A stretch of 64,000 nucleotides of DNA from Alteriqipengyuania lutimaris (GCF_003363135.1 NZ_QRBB01000002.1:372001-436000), one strand, 5' to 3'. Counted from the first letter of the stretch, positions 54,288-63,003 are shown. Translations and numbers: made by a program. The notes: generated from the letters alone by a model not told the origin.

Positions 54288-54782
54288 ATGCAGCTTGAGA
54301 TCGACGTGGAGAGCTGGCCGTCGTCGGCGAAGGGGGATGAATGGTCCGCGCTGGCCGAGCGCGCGGCGCGGGCCGCCGCCGCGGTGGAGCCCTGTCTTGC
54401 CAATCCGCGGCTCGAAGCCAGCGTCCTGTTCACCGACGATGCCGCCGTCCACGCGCTCAACCGCGAATGGCGGACCAAGGACAAGCCGACCAACGTGCTC
54501 AGCTTCCCGATGCTGGAGCGCGAGGAACTGCTCGCGCTGGATCCCGACGGTCCGCCCGTCCTGCTGGGGGACATCGCGCTGGCGCACGAGGCCTGCGCGC
54601 GCGAAGCGGCGGAAAAGGGCGTATCGCTACACGATCATGCCACGCACCTCGTGATCCACGGCCTGCTCCATCTGGCGGGGCTCGACCACGAGATTTCACC
54701 GCGCGATGCGCAGGAAATGGAAGCGCTGGAGGTGAAGGCGCTTGCACAGCTGGGCATTGCCGACCCATATGGTGACGCTTGA
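54288..54782 (+). CDS. ybeY: endoribonuclease YbeY (rRNA maturation factor)
   Basis: 164-aa metal-dependent RNase acting in 16S rRNA 3'-end maturation and ribosome quality control. The ATG at 54288 follows GGAGG. The zinc site is HGLLHLAGLDH (HGxLHLxGxDH) at about residues 124-134; an upstream NREWRTKDKPTNVLSFP and VLLGDIALA are family-typical. It is 24 bases before the CorC gene. The usual partner phoH lies 5.5 kb upstream. Confidence 0.96.
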   Translation: MQLEIDVESWPSSAKGDEWSALAERAARAAAAVEPCLANPRLEASVLFTDDAAVHALNREWRTKDKPTNVLSFPMLEREELLALDPDGPPVLLGDIALAHEACAREAAEKGVSLHDHATHLVIHGLLHLAGLDHEISPRDAQEMEALEVKALAQLGIADPYGDA

Positions 54783-54806
54783 GCAAGAGGAGAGCATTTC
54801 AGGGCC

Positions 54807-55754
54807 ATGCCCGATAGTGACAGCGACAAGTCTTCCGGCACGGGAGATGCGGACAGTAGACGCGGGCTCTGGCTCGCGATGCGCAGGTTTTTCGATCAGC
54901 AGGGCGGCGAGCGCAGCTTGCGGCGTGAGATCGAGGACAAGATCAACGAGCACGAGCGCGACGAAGAGGGCGATTCCTCCGCCGGGGGCGACGCCCACCG
55001 CGATGGCGACCTGTCGCGTGAGGAGCGCGAGATGGTGCGCAACCTCCTCCATTTCAGCGAACACGATGCGGACGATGTCGCGATCCCGCGCGGAAGGATC
55101 ATCGCCGTCGATTCGAGCGCCACGTGGGCCGAACTGCTCGCGGTGTTCTCCGAACATGGCCATTCGCGACTGCCGGTCTATCGCGAGCAACTCGACGATG
55201 TGATCGGGATGATCCACATCAAGGACGTCTTCCCCTATCTCACCAACGGCAAGCCGCCGCCCGCCGACTGGACCACGCTGATGCGCCAGCCGCTCTACGT
55301 GCCGCAGAGCCGCGGCGCGCTCGACGTGCTGGCGGACATGCGCGCCAGGCGCATCCATCTGGCGATCGTGGTCGACGAATTCTCGGGCACCGACGGCATC
55401 ATCACGATCGAGGATCTGGTCGAGGAGATCATCGGCGAGATCGAGGACGAGCACGACGAGGCGGCCGAGGACTGGATCAAGCCGGTTGCGGAAGGCGTGT
55501 GGGACATCGACGCCCGCGCCGAGCTGGAGGACATCGCCAAGCGGATCGACCCCGCGCTCGCCGAAGTGGAGGAATCGGTCGATACGATGGGCGGCCTCAC
55601 CTTCATCCTCGCCGAACAGGTGCCGCAGGTGGGGGCCACGGTCGAACATCCCAACGGCTGGACGATCGAGGTGATCGAAGGCGACGAGACCCATGTGAAG
55701 CGCGTGCGCCTGCGCGCGCATACGCCGACGGAGGATGCGGGCGAGCAGGATTGA
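54807..55754 (+). CDS. HlyC/CorC-family protein with tandem CBS domains
   Basis: 315-aa cytosolic-type CorC protein. The N-terminal ~90 residues are charged (DAHRDGDLSREEREMV) and have no DUF21 membrane domain. Then come two CBS repeats (IPRGRIIAVDSSATWAELL; VPQSRGALDVLADMRARRIHLAIVVDEF in parts) and a C-terminal transporter-associated HlyC/CorC domain (WDIDARAELEDIAKRID; VGATVEHPNGWTIEVIEGD). CorC-like proteins are linked to magnesium/cobalt homeostasis and ribosome-associated operons; the precise role is uncertain. It follows ybeY closely. Confidence 0.93.
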   Translation: MPDSDSDKSSGTGDADSRRGLWLAMRRFFDQQGGERSLRREIEDKINEHERDEEGDSSAGGDAHRDGDLSREEREMVRNLLHFSEHDADDVAIPRGRIIAVDSSATWAELLAVFSEHGHSRLPVYREQLDDVIGMIHIKDVFPYLTNGKPPPADWTTLMRQPLYVPQSRGALDVLADMRARRIHLAIVVDEFSGTDGIITIEDLVEEIIGEIEDEHDEAAEDWIKPVAEGVWDIDARAELEDIAKRIDPALAEVEESVDTMGGLTFILAEQVPQVGATVEHPNGWTIEVIEGDETHVKRVRLRAHTPTEDAGEQD

Positions 55755-55834
55755 GGGGGGTGCATTTCGCGCAACACCACCCTAGCCTAAAATAACGCTT
55801 TTCCGCCGCGCCGCATTTAGTAGGGGTAGGGACA

Positions 55835-56719
55835 ATGCCCAAACGTCGCCTGCCTCCGTTGCGTTCGCTCGAAGCTTTCATGTACACCGTACGCCTGGGT
55901 TCCGCCCGCGCGGCGGCCAACCAGCTGGGCCTCAGCCCCTCCGCGCTCAGCCGCCGGATCGCGACGCTGGAGGAGTTCATCGGCAAGAAGCTGTTCACCC
56001 GCGCGCGGCAGGCGATGCAGCTGACCGACGAGGGCGCGGCGTTTCACGAGGCCGTGCTGCCGCATTTCGAAGCGCTGGCGCGCGCGGTGGAAGGCCAGTC
56101 CGAAAGCACCTCGCTGCTGCGGCTTCACTTGGGCGTGCTGCCGCTGTTCGGCAGCCAGCGCCTGTTCCCGCGCCTCGCCGAACTGCGGCGGCTCCACCCG
56201 ATCCTGCATATCGACATCGACACCGGCCCGCATCTGGAAGACCGGGTGGGCGACACGCTGGACGCGGCGATCGTACTGACCCGCGGTCCGTCGAGCGGGT
56301 TGCACGCGGTGCGGCTCGACGAGAACAAGGTTCACGCGATCGCCAGCCGCGAGCTGGCGGAGGTCATCGGAAAGGTGCCCGACAGCGATCTGCTGTCGAA
56401 ACAGACCTTCCTCATCCACAACGAGCTGCCCGAAAGCTTTACCGCGTGGAAGGCCGCGCTGAAGCTCGACGATTTCGAGCCTGCCGCGATCGACCACTAT
56501 GATTCGGGCCAGCTGATCCTCGAAGCGGCCGCGCAGGGCCTGGGCATCGCGATCATGCACGACGATCACCTGCGCCGCGCGGCGGATTCGCGGCTGACCG
56601 AACTGTACGACCTCGATGTCGACAGCCCCTATTCCTACTGGTTCGTATGCAAGCCCGGCGCGCTCGAAGAACGCCCCGTGCGCATGTTCCACGACTGGCT
56701 GGTCAAGGCTGGGCTTTAG
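55835..56719 (+). CDS. LysR-family transcriptional regulator (GcvA-like)
   Basis: 294 aa with the GcvA-type opening RLPPLRSLEAFMYTVRLGS. Helix-turn-helix at residues ~20-60 (RAAANQLGLSPSALSRRIATLEEF). The effector domain from about 90 has LRLHLGVLPLFGSQRLFPRL and GLGIAIMHDDHLRR. The preceding TAGGGGTAGGGA provides a Shine-Dalgarno. No divergent target gene is nearby; corC lies upstream on the same strand, and its 3' end overlaps the convergent lipase gene by 17 bases. Confidence 0.92.
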   Translation: MPKRRLPPLRSLEAFMYTVRLGSARAAANQLGLSPSALSRRIATLEEFIGKKLFTRARQAMQLTDEGAAFHEAVLPHFEALARAVEGQSESTSLLRLHLGVLPLFGSQRLFPRLAELRRLHPILHIDIDTGPHLEDRVGDTLDAAIVLTRGPSSGLHAVRLDENKVHAIASRELAEVIGKVPDSDLLSKQTFLIHNELPESFTAWKAALKLDDFEPAAIDHYDSGQLILEAAAQGLGIAIMHDDHLRRAADSRLTELYDLDVDSPYSYWFVCKPGALEERPVRMFHDWLVKAGL

Positions 56720-57620
56720 CGTCGTCGCACCCGACCGACTCCTCAGGGAAGTCACCGCCGACGCCAGGATGTGGCAGTTGCAAGTCCAGATTGGCTGGCA
56801 GGCAGTACCGATTGACGCGCGGGGCGACGATCCCGTTTCTGCCGAGGCTTGCGAACGCGGTCTCGTCGCTGAACGCCGCGATCCAGGTGAGGCAATCGGC
56901 CAGCCTGCGCATGGAGTGGTCGCCTATCGGTCTGATGCCTGCCTCGCAGTTGATGACCAGGCCGTCACTCACCTGCATCCGCTTGAACCGTCGCAACGCC
57001 CTTAGGATTTCGCCCCTCTCGTCCACGGATACCCGCCTCGCTTCGCGCGCAACACTATCCGGGCGGAAACGAGGCGACGAATTGAAGATATATGCGGGAA
57101 CGCCGCGCTCCAGCGATACCTGCATGGCAAGCGCCCCGCCCAGGGAATGCCCCGCGACCGTGATGGGAATCTCCCGCCGGCCACTCTGATCGAGGCCCAT
57201 TCGCAGCGCATCGAATACTTCGACCGCCTGCCGGCGCTGGGTCTTGCCGATGTTTCCGCGCAGCCAATCGTTCAGATGAGAGAATTCCGTTCCGCGAAAG
57301 GCGAGTATGGTTTCGGCCACATCCCCCTGCTCCATCCGATCGAACACCGCATAGGCGAGGCCCGCGCTATTGTTGTCCTCGACCTTGCGTTCTTCGATAT
57401 CTTCGAGAAGCTGGAAATTCTTGCGGTCTTTGGGGCCGTATGCATTCTGCGACAATTGCGCATAGCGCCATGAGGCGGTCGCAAGATCGGCGGTGAAATC
57501 ACACCATCTGCCGGGTGCATCGAGGCAGGCGGTGCGGGCCTGCGTCAGATCGGATTGGAGCGATACGCAACCCGAGAGAAAGAGGACAGCAATGGCGAGG
57601 CACAGTGCGCGAGCCGGCAT
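56703..57620 (-). CDS. lipase-like (class 3 / alpha-beta hydrolase) lipoprotein
   Basis: 305-aa lipoprotein with lipobox LFLSGC right after MPARALCLAIAV. The alpha/beta-hydrolase core shows ILAFRGTEFSHLNDWLRGN and the nucleophile elbow ITVAGHSLGGALAMQV (GHSLGG), resembling class 3 lipases and Mbeg1-like (DUF2974) proteins. The downstream Asp and His of the triad probably lie in the last third (e.g. around GDHSMRRL). Substrate unknown. Its 3' end overlaps the LysR gene by 17 bases. Confidence 0.87.
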   Translation of the reverse strand: MPARALCLAIAVLFLSGCVSLQSDLTQARTACLDAPGRWCDFTADLATASWRYAQLSQNAYGPKDRKNFQLLEDIEERKVEDNNSAGLAYAVFDRMEQGDVAETILAFRGTEFSHLNDWLRGNIGKTQRRQAVEVFDALRMGLDQSGRREIPITVAGHSLGGALAMQVSLERGVPAYIFNSSPRFRPDSVAREARRVSVDERGEILRALRRFKRMQVSDGLVINCEAGIRPIGDHSMRRLADCLTWIAAFSDETAFASLGRNGIVAPRVNRYCLPANLDLQLPHPGVGGDFPEESVGCDDAKAQP

Positions 57621-57810
57621 TCGAGTTCTCCAGACAAAGAACTTCTCGCGACCGATCGTATCCTATGAAACAATTCTTGTGCACGCAAGCACATGCCGGC
57701 GGCAGGAATACTTTAGAGAACCCGCGGATAATCGCGGATTATTCTGATCCCTGCGCGCCGGAAACGCCCAGCCCTGACGAACCAGATCGCCCGGGCGGGG
57801 AAAGGTGAAT

Positions 57811-58272
57811 TTACGAAACGGTCGCCTTGACGATCTTGCCCGGCTGTGCGGGCGGCTCGCCCTTGGGCAGCGCATCGACCAGTTCCATGCCGCTCTCGAC
57901 CTGGCCCCAGACGGTGTATTGCCCATCGAGGAATTCGGCATCGTCGAAGCAGATGAAGAACTGGCTGTTGGCGCTGTCGGGCACCTGGGTGCGCGCCATC
58001 GAGCAGGTGCCGCGCGTGTGCGGTTCGGAATTGAACTCGGCCTTGAGGTCGGGCTTCTCGCTGCCACCCATGCCGGTGCCGGTCGGATCGCCGCCCTGCG
58101 CCATGAAGCCGGGGATCACGCGGTGGAACACGACGCCGTCGTAGAAGCCTTCGCCCGCCAGCTCGGTAATCCGTTCGACATGGCCGGGCGCGAGGTCGGG
58201 GCGCAGCTTGATCACGACATCGCCAGTCTCGCCGGTGCCGGTGTCGATGTTGAAGGTCAGTTTGTCGGCCAT
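57811..58272 (-). CDS. cyclophilin-type peptidyl-prolyl cis-trans isomerase
   Basis: 153-aa single-domain cyclophilin without a signal peptide, so cytosolic. AGGAG precedes the ATG. Family marks: VFHRVIPGFMAQGGDPTGTG, the active-site RGTCSMART, and NSQFFICFDDAEFLDGQYTVWGQV in parts, with the usual Trp for cyclosporin binding in VWGQV. It is divergent from mgtE, sharing a short ~134-bp spacer. Confidence 0.96.
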   Translation of the reverse strand: MADKLTFNIDTGTGETGDVVIKLRPDLAPGHVERITELAGEGFYDGVVFHRVIPGFMAQGGDPTGTGMGGSEKPDLKAEFNSEPHTRGTCSMARTQVPDSANSQFFICFDDAEFLDGQYTVWGQVESGMELVDALPKGEPPAQPGKIVKATVS

Positions 58273-58406
58273 TGATCAATCTCCTGAAAGTTCGTGTTGG
58301 CGCCTGCGCTAGCGGCCCGGCAGTCCTGAGTCACCACCCCCATTGCCCACCACCGGTCACCACCCCCGCTTGCTTTTGGTGCCGGGTGGCTTAGGGGCGG
58401 ACACCC

Positions 58407-59867
58407 ATGAGCGCCGACCCCCTCCTCGACGAAACGATCGATACCGAAGAGATGGTCGCGCAAGAAGCTGCCAGCGAAGGCGGCCGCCCGGACGACCGCG
58501 TCGACGATGCGCGCCACGACGAGGAAAACCGCCTCAAGCCCGAATATCTGCGCGCCGTGCGGCTCGCGCTGGAGGAGGACCGGCGCGGCGAACTCTACGA
58601 GCTGGTCGAGCCGCTCCACCCCGCCGACGTGGCCGACCTGCTCGAACTGCTCGACAATGACGAGCGTGGTTCGCTGACGATTGCGATCAGCGACCTGATG
58701 ACCGGCGAGGTCGTCGCCGAGCTGAACGACTGGGTCCGCGAAGAGATGATGGAAGGGCTGCCCGCAGAGGCGGTGGCCCTGATCGCCGAACAGCTGGAAA
58801 CCGACGACGCGGTCCAGATGATCGAGGACATGGGCGCGGACGAGCGCGAAGCCGTCCTCGCCGAAATGGACGCGGAGGACCGCGCCGCGATCGAAAGCGC
58901 GCTGTCCTATCCGGAAGAAACCGCCGGGCGCCTGATGAGCCGCGAGTTCGTGGCGGTGCCCGAACATTTCTCGGTCGGCGACTTGATCGACTACCTGCGG
59001 ATCCACGGCACGCTGCTGGGCGATTTCTTCGAGGTCTTCGTGGTGGACGAGGCGCACCATCCGGTCGGCACCTGTGCGCTGAGCTGGATTCTCACCACGC
59101 CACGCCACATCGCGCTGGCCGACGTGATGAAGCGCGACCAGACCGTGATCCCGGTGATGATGGACCAGGAAGAGGTCGCGCTGATGTTCCAGAAATACGC
59201 GCTGATCTCGGCCGCCGTGATCGACGGGACCGGGCGACTGGTCGGCCAGATGACGGTCGACGACGTGGTCCACATCATCTCTGAAGAAGCGGGCGAGGAT
59301 GCGCTGCTGCTCTCGGGTGCGGGCGACGGCGACATCAACGAGCCGATCCGCGAGGCTTTCTCCAGCCGCGTGCGCTGGCTGGTCGCGAACCTCGGCACCG
59401 CGCTGGTCGCCAGCCTCATCATCGCGGCCTTCGGCGCGGCGATCGAGCAGCTGGTGGCGCTCGCGATCCTGATGCCGATCGTCGCCAGCATCGGCGGCAA
59501 TGCGGGCACGCAGACCATGGCGGTGACCGTCCGCGCGATCGCGACCAACCAGCTGACCCGCGCCAATACGGGCAAGATCCTGCTCCGCGAACTGCGCGTC
59601 GCGATCCTCAACGGGGTGACCATCGCGGTGCTGGTCGGCATCGCGACCGCGCTGGTGTTCGACTGGAAGCTGGGCGGCGTGATCGCGCTCGCGATGGTGA
59701 TCAACGTCGTGACCGCGGGCTTGGCGGGCGTGCTGGTCCCCGTGCTGTTCGAGCGCGCCAAGCAGGACCCGGCGGTCGCGTCCTCGGTGTTCGTGACGAT
59801 GGTGACCGACTCGATGGGCTTCTTCGCGTTCCTCGGGCTCGCTGTGGCGAGTGGGCTGGTGGGGTAG
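58407..59867 (+). CDS. mgtE: magnesium transporter MgtE
   Basis: 486-aa Mg2+ channel. The cytosolic N-domain (residues ~40-165: LHPADVADLLELLDNDERG), a CBS pair (~170-295, LMSREFVAVPEH; ADVMKRDQTVIPVMM), and five C-terminal membrane helices from about 315 (TALVASLIIAAFGAAIEQ) are present. The ion-selective pore motif PIVASIGGNAGTQT lies near residue 355. A disordered ~40-residue acidic N-terminal extension (EEMVAQEAASEGGRPDD) precedes the core. Confidence 0.96.
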   Translation: MSADPLLDETIDTEEMVAQEAASEGGRPDDRVDDARHDEENRLKPEYLRAVRLALEEDRRGELYELVEPLHPADVADLLELLDNDERGSLTIAISDLMTGEVVAELNDWVREEMMEGLPAEAVALIAEQLETDDAVQMIEDMGADEREAVLAEMDAEDRAAIESALSYPEETAGRLMSREFVAVPEHFSVGDLIDYLRIHGTLLGDFFEVFVVDEAHHPVGTCALSWILTTPRHIALADVMKRDQTVIPVMMDQEEVALMFQKYALISAAVIDGTGRLVGQMTVDDVVHIISEEAGEDALLLSGAGDGDINEPIREAFSSRVRWLVANLGTALVASLIIAAFGAAIEQLVALAILMPIVASIGGNAGTQTMAVTVRAIATNQLTRANTGKILLRELRVAILNGVTIAVLVGIATALVFDWKLGGVIALAMVINVVTAGLAGVLVPVLFERAKQDPAVASSVFVTMVTDSMGFFAFLGLAVASGLVG

Positions 59868-59965
59868 CGAGTCCCCCGAAACCGGGCATTCGTTTTCTAC
59901 CCGGTGAAGACATGCCGATATGATAAGAGCGGCCCGATTATCGGGCAGCAATTGAGGACTCGCCG

Positions 59966-61045
59966 TTGCAACTCAAAGATGCCTCCGTCGATTTCGAGGG
60001 AAATCTTATTGCCGCTGGGTCCATGGACCACCCGGCAGACGTTGCAGGCAGGTTCCCTTGCCCCGATCTCGATCGCATCAAGATCGATCGCGAAACTGCG
60101 CGGATCGTGCGGTGCACGGCAATGCGAGACAGCTCGGGCTTCCACAGAACCGAGGAAATCGGCACCGTCCTCTTCACCCCGTTTGCGTCCGAAATCTGGC
60201 GGGCCTTGCGCTTCGGCGCCGAAAAGCCAGTAGAGAGAGCGCTTCTCCAGCAAACGGGTGCGCTGACCAGCTCGACCAGTCCAGCCGACAGATCGGTCCA
60301 ACCCCTGTCCGACTGGCAACTGCGCATCGAGGAGGCGAACGGCGATGTCACCGTCCTCCTATCGGCGGCGCTTCACGCGGTGCCTCGGCGCGATTGGTTG
60401 GCGAGTGAAGGGAATTTCTGGGAACAGCAGGCTGGCGCTCGGGTGGAAACGCGCTTCACCATCAGTGCTGCGACCCGTGTCGCATGCTTCGGTGCCCATA
60501 TCCCGCACGAGCACGCCGAGGCAGAAGGTGCGACGTCGCAGCCCACCTCACCCGACGGCCGCCGACTCAACCTCGCACAAGCACCTGTTGGACCCCAATG
60601 CGAGTTTGGGATTCGAGATAGACATTGGGTAGATTTCGGCTCCCATTCGGGCGGCTCACAGCCAAATATGACTATTACCGAGCACCGGAACGTTCGCCGT
60701 CTGACGAATGGATTCCTTTCTCACGGTTTGTGTGTCTGGCCGAGAATATGGATCCGGGGCCTGTCGCTGGCGTCAATATCTTCGGCTCTGGGCGCGGAGT
60801 CCTTGCGGCTATCGGGAGGGGGCATCGTGGTGTCTCTGAGCGACGATGGGCGGGAGGGCTGGTCACAAACCGCGTCGGAGTCCGCTCTGGAATTTCGCCT
60901 TCAAGCAGATGGACTGGCTCTGGACTACGACCTTACGGTTGCAGGTCGGGTGGTCAAAGACCGGGTGCTTTTGCCATGGGAGCTACTGATTCTGCGCTAT
61001 CCCTCGATAGGAGTTCGCCGCCAGGAGATTCTCGACTCGGCTTAA
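59966..61045 (+). CDS. hypothetical protein of unknown family
   Basis: 359 codons from a TTG start with GAGGA 7 bases upstream; not recognised. No signal peptide or membrane segment. The first ~190 residues look like an ordinary soluble protein (GFHRTEEIGTVLFTPFASEIW; FTISAATRVACFGAHIPHE), with strand-rich character at the end (LEFRLQADGLALDYDLTVAG). The middle section (about 60,560-60,860) is less convincing, because another frame there also reads protein-like, so one or two frameshifts cannot be excluded. GC content is somewhat lower than in adjacent genes, which may indicate transfer. Confidence 0.5.
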   Translation: MQLKDASVDFEGNLIAAGSMDHPADVAGRFPCPDLDRIKIDRETARIVRCTAMRDSSGFHRTEEIGTVLFTPFASEIWRALRFGAEKPVERALLQQTGALTSSTSPADRSVQPLSDWQLRIEEANGDVTVLLSAALHAVPRRDWLASEGNFWEQQAGARVETRFTISAATRVACFGAHIPHEHAEAEGATSQPTSPDGRRLNLAQAPVGPQCEFGIRDRHWVDFGSHSGGSQPNMTITEHRNVRRLTNGFLSHGLCVWPRIWIRGLSLASISSALGAESLRLSGGGIVVSLSDDGREGWSQTASESALEFRLQADGLALDYDLTVAGRVVKDRVLLPWELLILRYPSIGVRRQEILDSA

Positions 61046-61107
61046 ACCAGCGTTCGCTCTCCACACCCTCGCTTGCCCCTCCACCCCCCCGCACCTACCT
61101 CACCCCC

Positions 61108-61497
61108 ATGCCGCTCAACCTGACCAAGATCGCGTTCGGCGCGCAGTCTTTTGCCGACCTCGAAAGCTGGTATGCGAACCGGCGCAGCCCCAACCTCACC
61201 ACGCGCTATCGCCCCACGCGGTGGGAGGAGTGCATCGGCGGGTCGCTGTTCTGGATCCACCAGCACAACCTCGTCGCCCGCAGCGAAATTCTCGGCTTCA
61301 GCGAGACCGGGAATGCCCGCTGGTCGATCGATCTCGAGCCGCGCCTGATCCCGGTCTATCCGCAACCCAAGCGCGCGCATCAGGGCTGGCGCTATCTCAA
61401 GGGCGAACCGCCGCGCGACCTGGCCGAAGGCGAGGAGGTGGGCGACGTGCTGCCCGGCGCGCTGGCGACCAAGCTGCAAAGGCTCGGGCTGATCTAG
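61108..61497 (+). CDS. DUF1489 family protein
   Basis: 129-aa conserved alphaproteobacterial protein of unknown function. The ATG at 61108 gives the family opening MPLNLTKIAFGAQSF; the longer upstream frame overlaps the previous ORF. Other family-like elements: TRYRPTRWEECIGGSLFWIHQHNLVARSEILGF in parts, LEPRLIPVYPQPKRAHQGWRYL and the LATKLQRLGLI end. Its stop overlaps the XRE regulator gene's stop region by 4 bases, tail to tail. Confidence 0.88.
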   Translation: MPLNLTKIAFGAQSFADLESWYANRRSPNLTTRYRPTRWEECIGGSLFWIHQHNLVARSEILGFSETGNARWSIDLEPRLIPVYPQPKRAHQGWRYLKGEPPRDLAEGEEVGDVLPGALATKLQRLGLI

Positions 61498-61700
61498 TCC
61501 GCCAGTTTGAAGAGGTCCTCGACACTGCGTCCCAGCGCTCGCGCCGCCTTCAGCGCAACGACGGTGGAGGGGATGAAGACCCCGTTCTCGACCGTGTTCA
61601 CGGTCTTGCGGCTTACCCCCATACGTTCGGCGAGTTCGGCCTGCGTCCAGCCCATCGCCTCGCGCGCAGCACGGATTTCGTTTCGCAGCCCTTCAGCCAT
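61494..61700 (-). CDS. small XRE-family helix-turn-helix regulator
   Basis: 68-aa single-domain DNA-binding protein, almost all helix-turn-helix: LRNEIRAAREAMGWTQAELAERMGVSRKTVNTVENG in segments, ending ALGRSVEDLFKLAD. The start at 61700 overlaps the upstream membrane-protein gene by 8 bases, indicating co-transcription and translational coupling. It very likely represses its own operon through the tandem palindromes at 62134-62168. Confidence 0.9.
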   Translation of the reverse strand: MAEGLRNEIRAAREAMGWTQAELAERMGVSRKTVNTVENGVFIPSTVVALKAARALGRSVEDLFKLAD

Positions 61701-62121
61701 TGCCGAACGTTTCCAGGAGCCCGAACGATAGCAGCGCACCCGCAAGCCCGACGCTGACGATGAGATGCGCAGCCTCCTGCGCCGACAGTGGCTCGAACGG
61801 GGCGACGACGAACACCAGCATCGCGACGAAGAGCGCTGCGAGGAAACCGCGCGTCACCGCCTTGGCGCGGTTGGCACGGGTCACTTCGTCATCCCCGATC
61901 TCGCGCAGATGTTTGGGAAACCACATGCCGCCCCAGAACAGCGTCGCCGCGGCAAAGCCGACGAGGACGAACCAGATGGCGCCCTGCCACCAGGTGACGG
62001 CCTCCCAGTCCCAGTTCGCCAGCACCACCTGCCGCACGGCGAGGATCAGCAGTCCGATGAAGGGTGCCATGTAGGCCCGGTTGCGGGAGAGTTCGTCTGC
62101 GCGTTCGATATCATTCGTCAT
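61693..62121 (-). CDS. four-helix membrane protein paired with XRE regulator
   Basis: 142 aa with AAGGA Shine-Dalgarno upstream of the ATG at 62121. Four membrane helices are clear: APFIGLLILAVRQVVLA, WWQGAIWFVLVGFAAATLFW, GFLAALFVAMLVFVVAPF and AAHLIVSVGLAGALLSFGLL. A short charged cytosolic loop (HLREIGDDEVTRANRAKA) separates helices 2 and 3. No enzymatic motif. Such small XRE-plus-membrane-protein operons are common and poorly understood; the membrane protein may modulate the regulator. Confidence 0.82.
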   Translation of the reverse strand: MTNDIERADELSRNRAYMAPFIGLLILAVRQVVLANWDWEAVTWWQGAIWFVLVGFAAATLFWGGMWFPKHLREIGDDEVTRANRAKAVTRGFLAALFVAMLVFVVAPFEPLSAQEAAHLIVSVGLAGALLSFGLLETFGNG

Positions 62122-62133
62122 GCCAGTATCCTT

Positions 62134-62167
62134 GTAACCTATGGGTTACTTGTAACCTTCGGGTTAC
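62134..62167. promoter_or_regulatory. twin palindromic operator GTAACC-N4-GGTTAC (two copies)
   Basis: Two 16-bp palindromes, 62134-62149 (N4 = TATG) and 62152-62167 (N4 = TTCG), centres exactly 18 bp apart. The second extends to an 18-bp TGTAACC...GGTTACA. They start 12 bp upstream of the membrane-protein ATG, directly abutting its Shine-Dalgarno. They cover the -10 and spacer of a candidate minus-strand promoter (TTGACA at 62173-62178, TACAAG at 62149-62154, 18-bp spacer). The small XRE regulator of the same operon is the obvious binder. Confidence 0.75.
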
Positions 62168-62178
62168 AGACATGTCAA
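62149..62178 (-). promoter_or_regulatory. candidate sigma-70 promoter of the membrane protein-XRE operon
   Basis: On the minus strand a perfect -35 TTGACA (62173-62178) is followed after 18 bases by TACAAG (4 of 6 to the -10 consensus). The promoter is overlapped by the twin palindromes, which fits autorepression. Confidence 0.5.
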
Positions 62179-62251
62179 CACGCAGCAGTCGCGCCATCGC
62201 ACTCGGAACGCTCTCCTGCCCCCAACCATTGATGAGGAAAGGAGAATTTTC

Positions 62252-62497
62252 ATGCCCGAACGCCAATCGCGTCACCCCGACAACGACCTGATCGACAAGA
62301 TCACCGAGAACCCCACACCCGACCAGCAGGGCCGTGCCGAAGGCGACGTCAACCGCCGTGTCGGCGCGCGCGACGAGCTGAACCGCGCGACCGATCCCGA
62401 CAATCGCGAGCCCGCCGTCGGCTCGGACAATCCCGAGCAGGACGCACGGAAGGGCGAGAAGACCATGCGCGCCATCAAGAACGGCAACCAGGCCTGA
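62252..62497 (+). CDS. small hydrophilic, probably disordered protein
   Basis: 81 aa, strongly charged and without hydrophobic core (DNREPAVGSDNPEQDARKGE), likely intrinsically disordered. An excellent Shine-Dalgarno AAGGAGA stands 8-10 bases before the ATG. Homologue-like small acidic proteins of this style are common in sphingomonads, but no function is known to me. It is divergent from the XRE operon, so it might also be affected by the twin operator about 85 bp upstream. Confidence 0.72.
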   Translation: MPERQSRHPDNDLIDKITENPTPDQQGRAEGDVNRRVGARDELNRATDPDNREPAVGSDNPEQDARKGEKTMRAIKNGNQA

Positions 62498-62637
62498 CAA
62501 TCCGTGCGAGTGGGGTGCCTTTGAACTCTGTCATACCCCACTCGTCCAAACTCAGTCACGACCCGGCGCGCTAAGGTTGTGGCGAAGCCGATGGATCACG
62601 AGGTGCGCGCCCGTATCATTCGAACGGGAGACACCTC

Positions 62638-62985
62638 ATGAATCTATTCCTCAGCACGATCGCCACCGCATCCCTTGCCCTCGCCGCGCAGCCCTCGCTG
62701 GCGCAGCAGGCTCCCGCTGCACCCTCAGCCACGCAGATGGCGCCCGTCTCCGACGCCGAACTCGAAACCTTCGTGATCGCCGCGTCGATGATCGGCCAGA
62801 TCCAGCAGAACGCCGAGATGGAAAAGGCTGCTAAGGACGAGGCGGCGATGAAGGTGCTCTCGCAGGCGCAGATGACGCCGCAGCGTTTCAACACGATCGG
62901 CGCCGCGCTCCAGACCAACGAAAAGCTTCAGGCGCGCGCCACGCAGACCGTGTCGCGCCTGAAGGCACAGCAAGCTGACGGCTGA
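62638..62985 (+). CDS. DUF4168-like small secreted protein
   Basis: 115 aa with a Sec signal (LSTIATASLALAAQPSLAQ) and a helical mature domain resembling DUF4168: VSDAELETFVIAASMIGQIQ, MKVLSQAQMTPQRFNTIGAA and a charged C-terminal helix. GGGAG lies before the ATG. Periplasmic location expected; function unknown. A strong terminator follows. Confidence 0.8.
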   Translation: MNLFLSTIATASLALAAQPSLAQQAPAAPSATQMAPVSDAELETFVIAASMIGQIQQNAEMEKAAKDEAAMKVLSQAQMTPQRFNTIGAALQTNEKLQARATQTVSRLKAQQADG

Positions 62986-63003
62986 CGATTTGCCCACAGC
63001 GAG

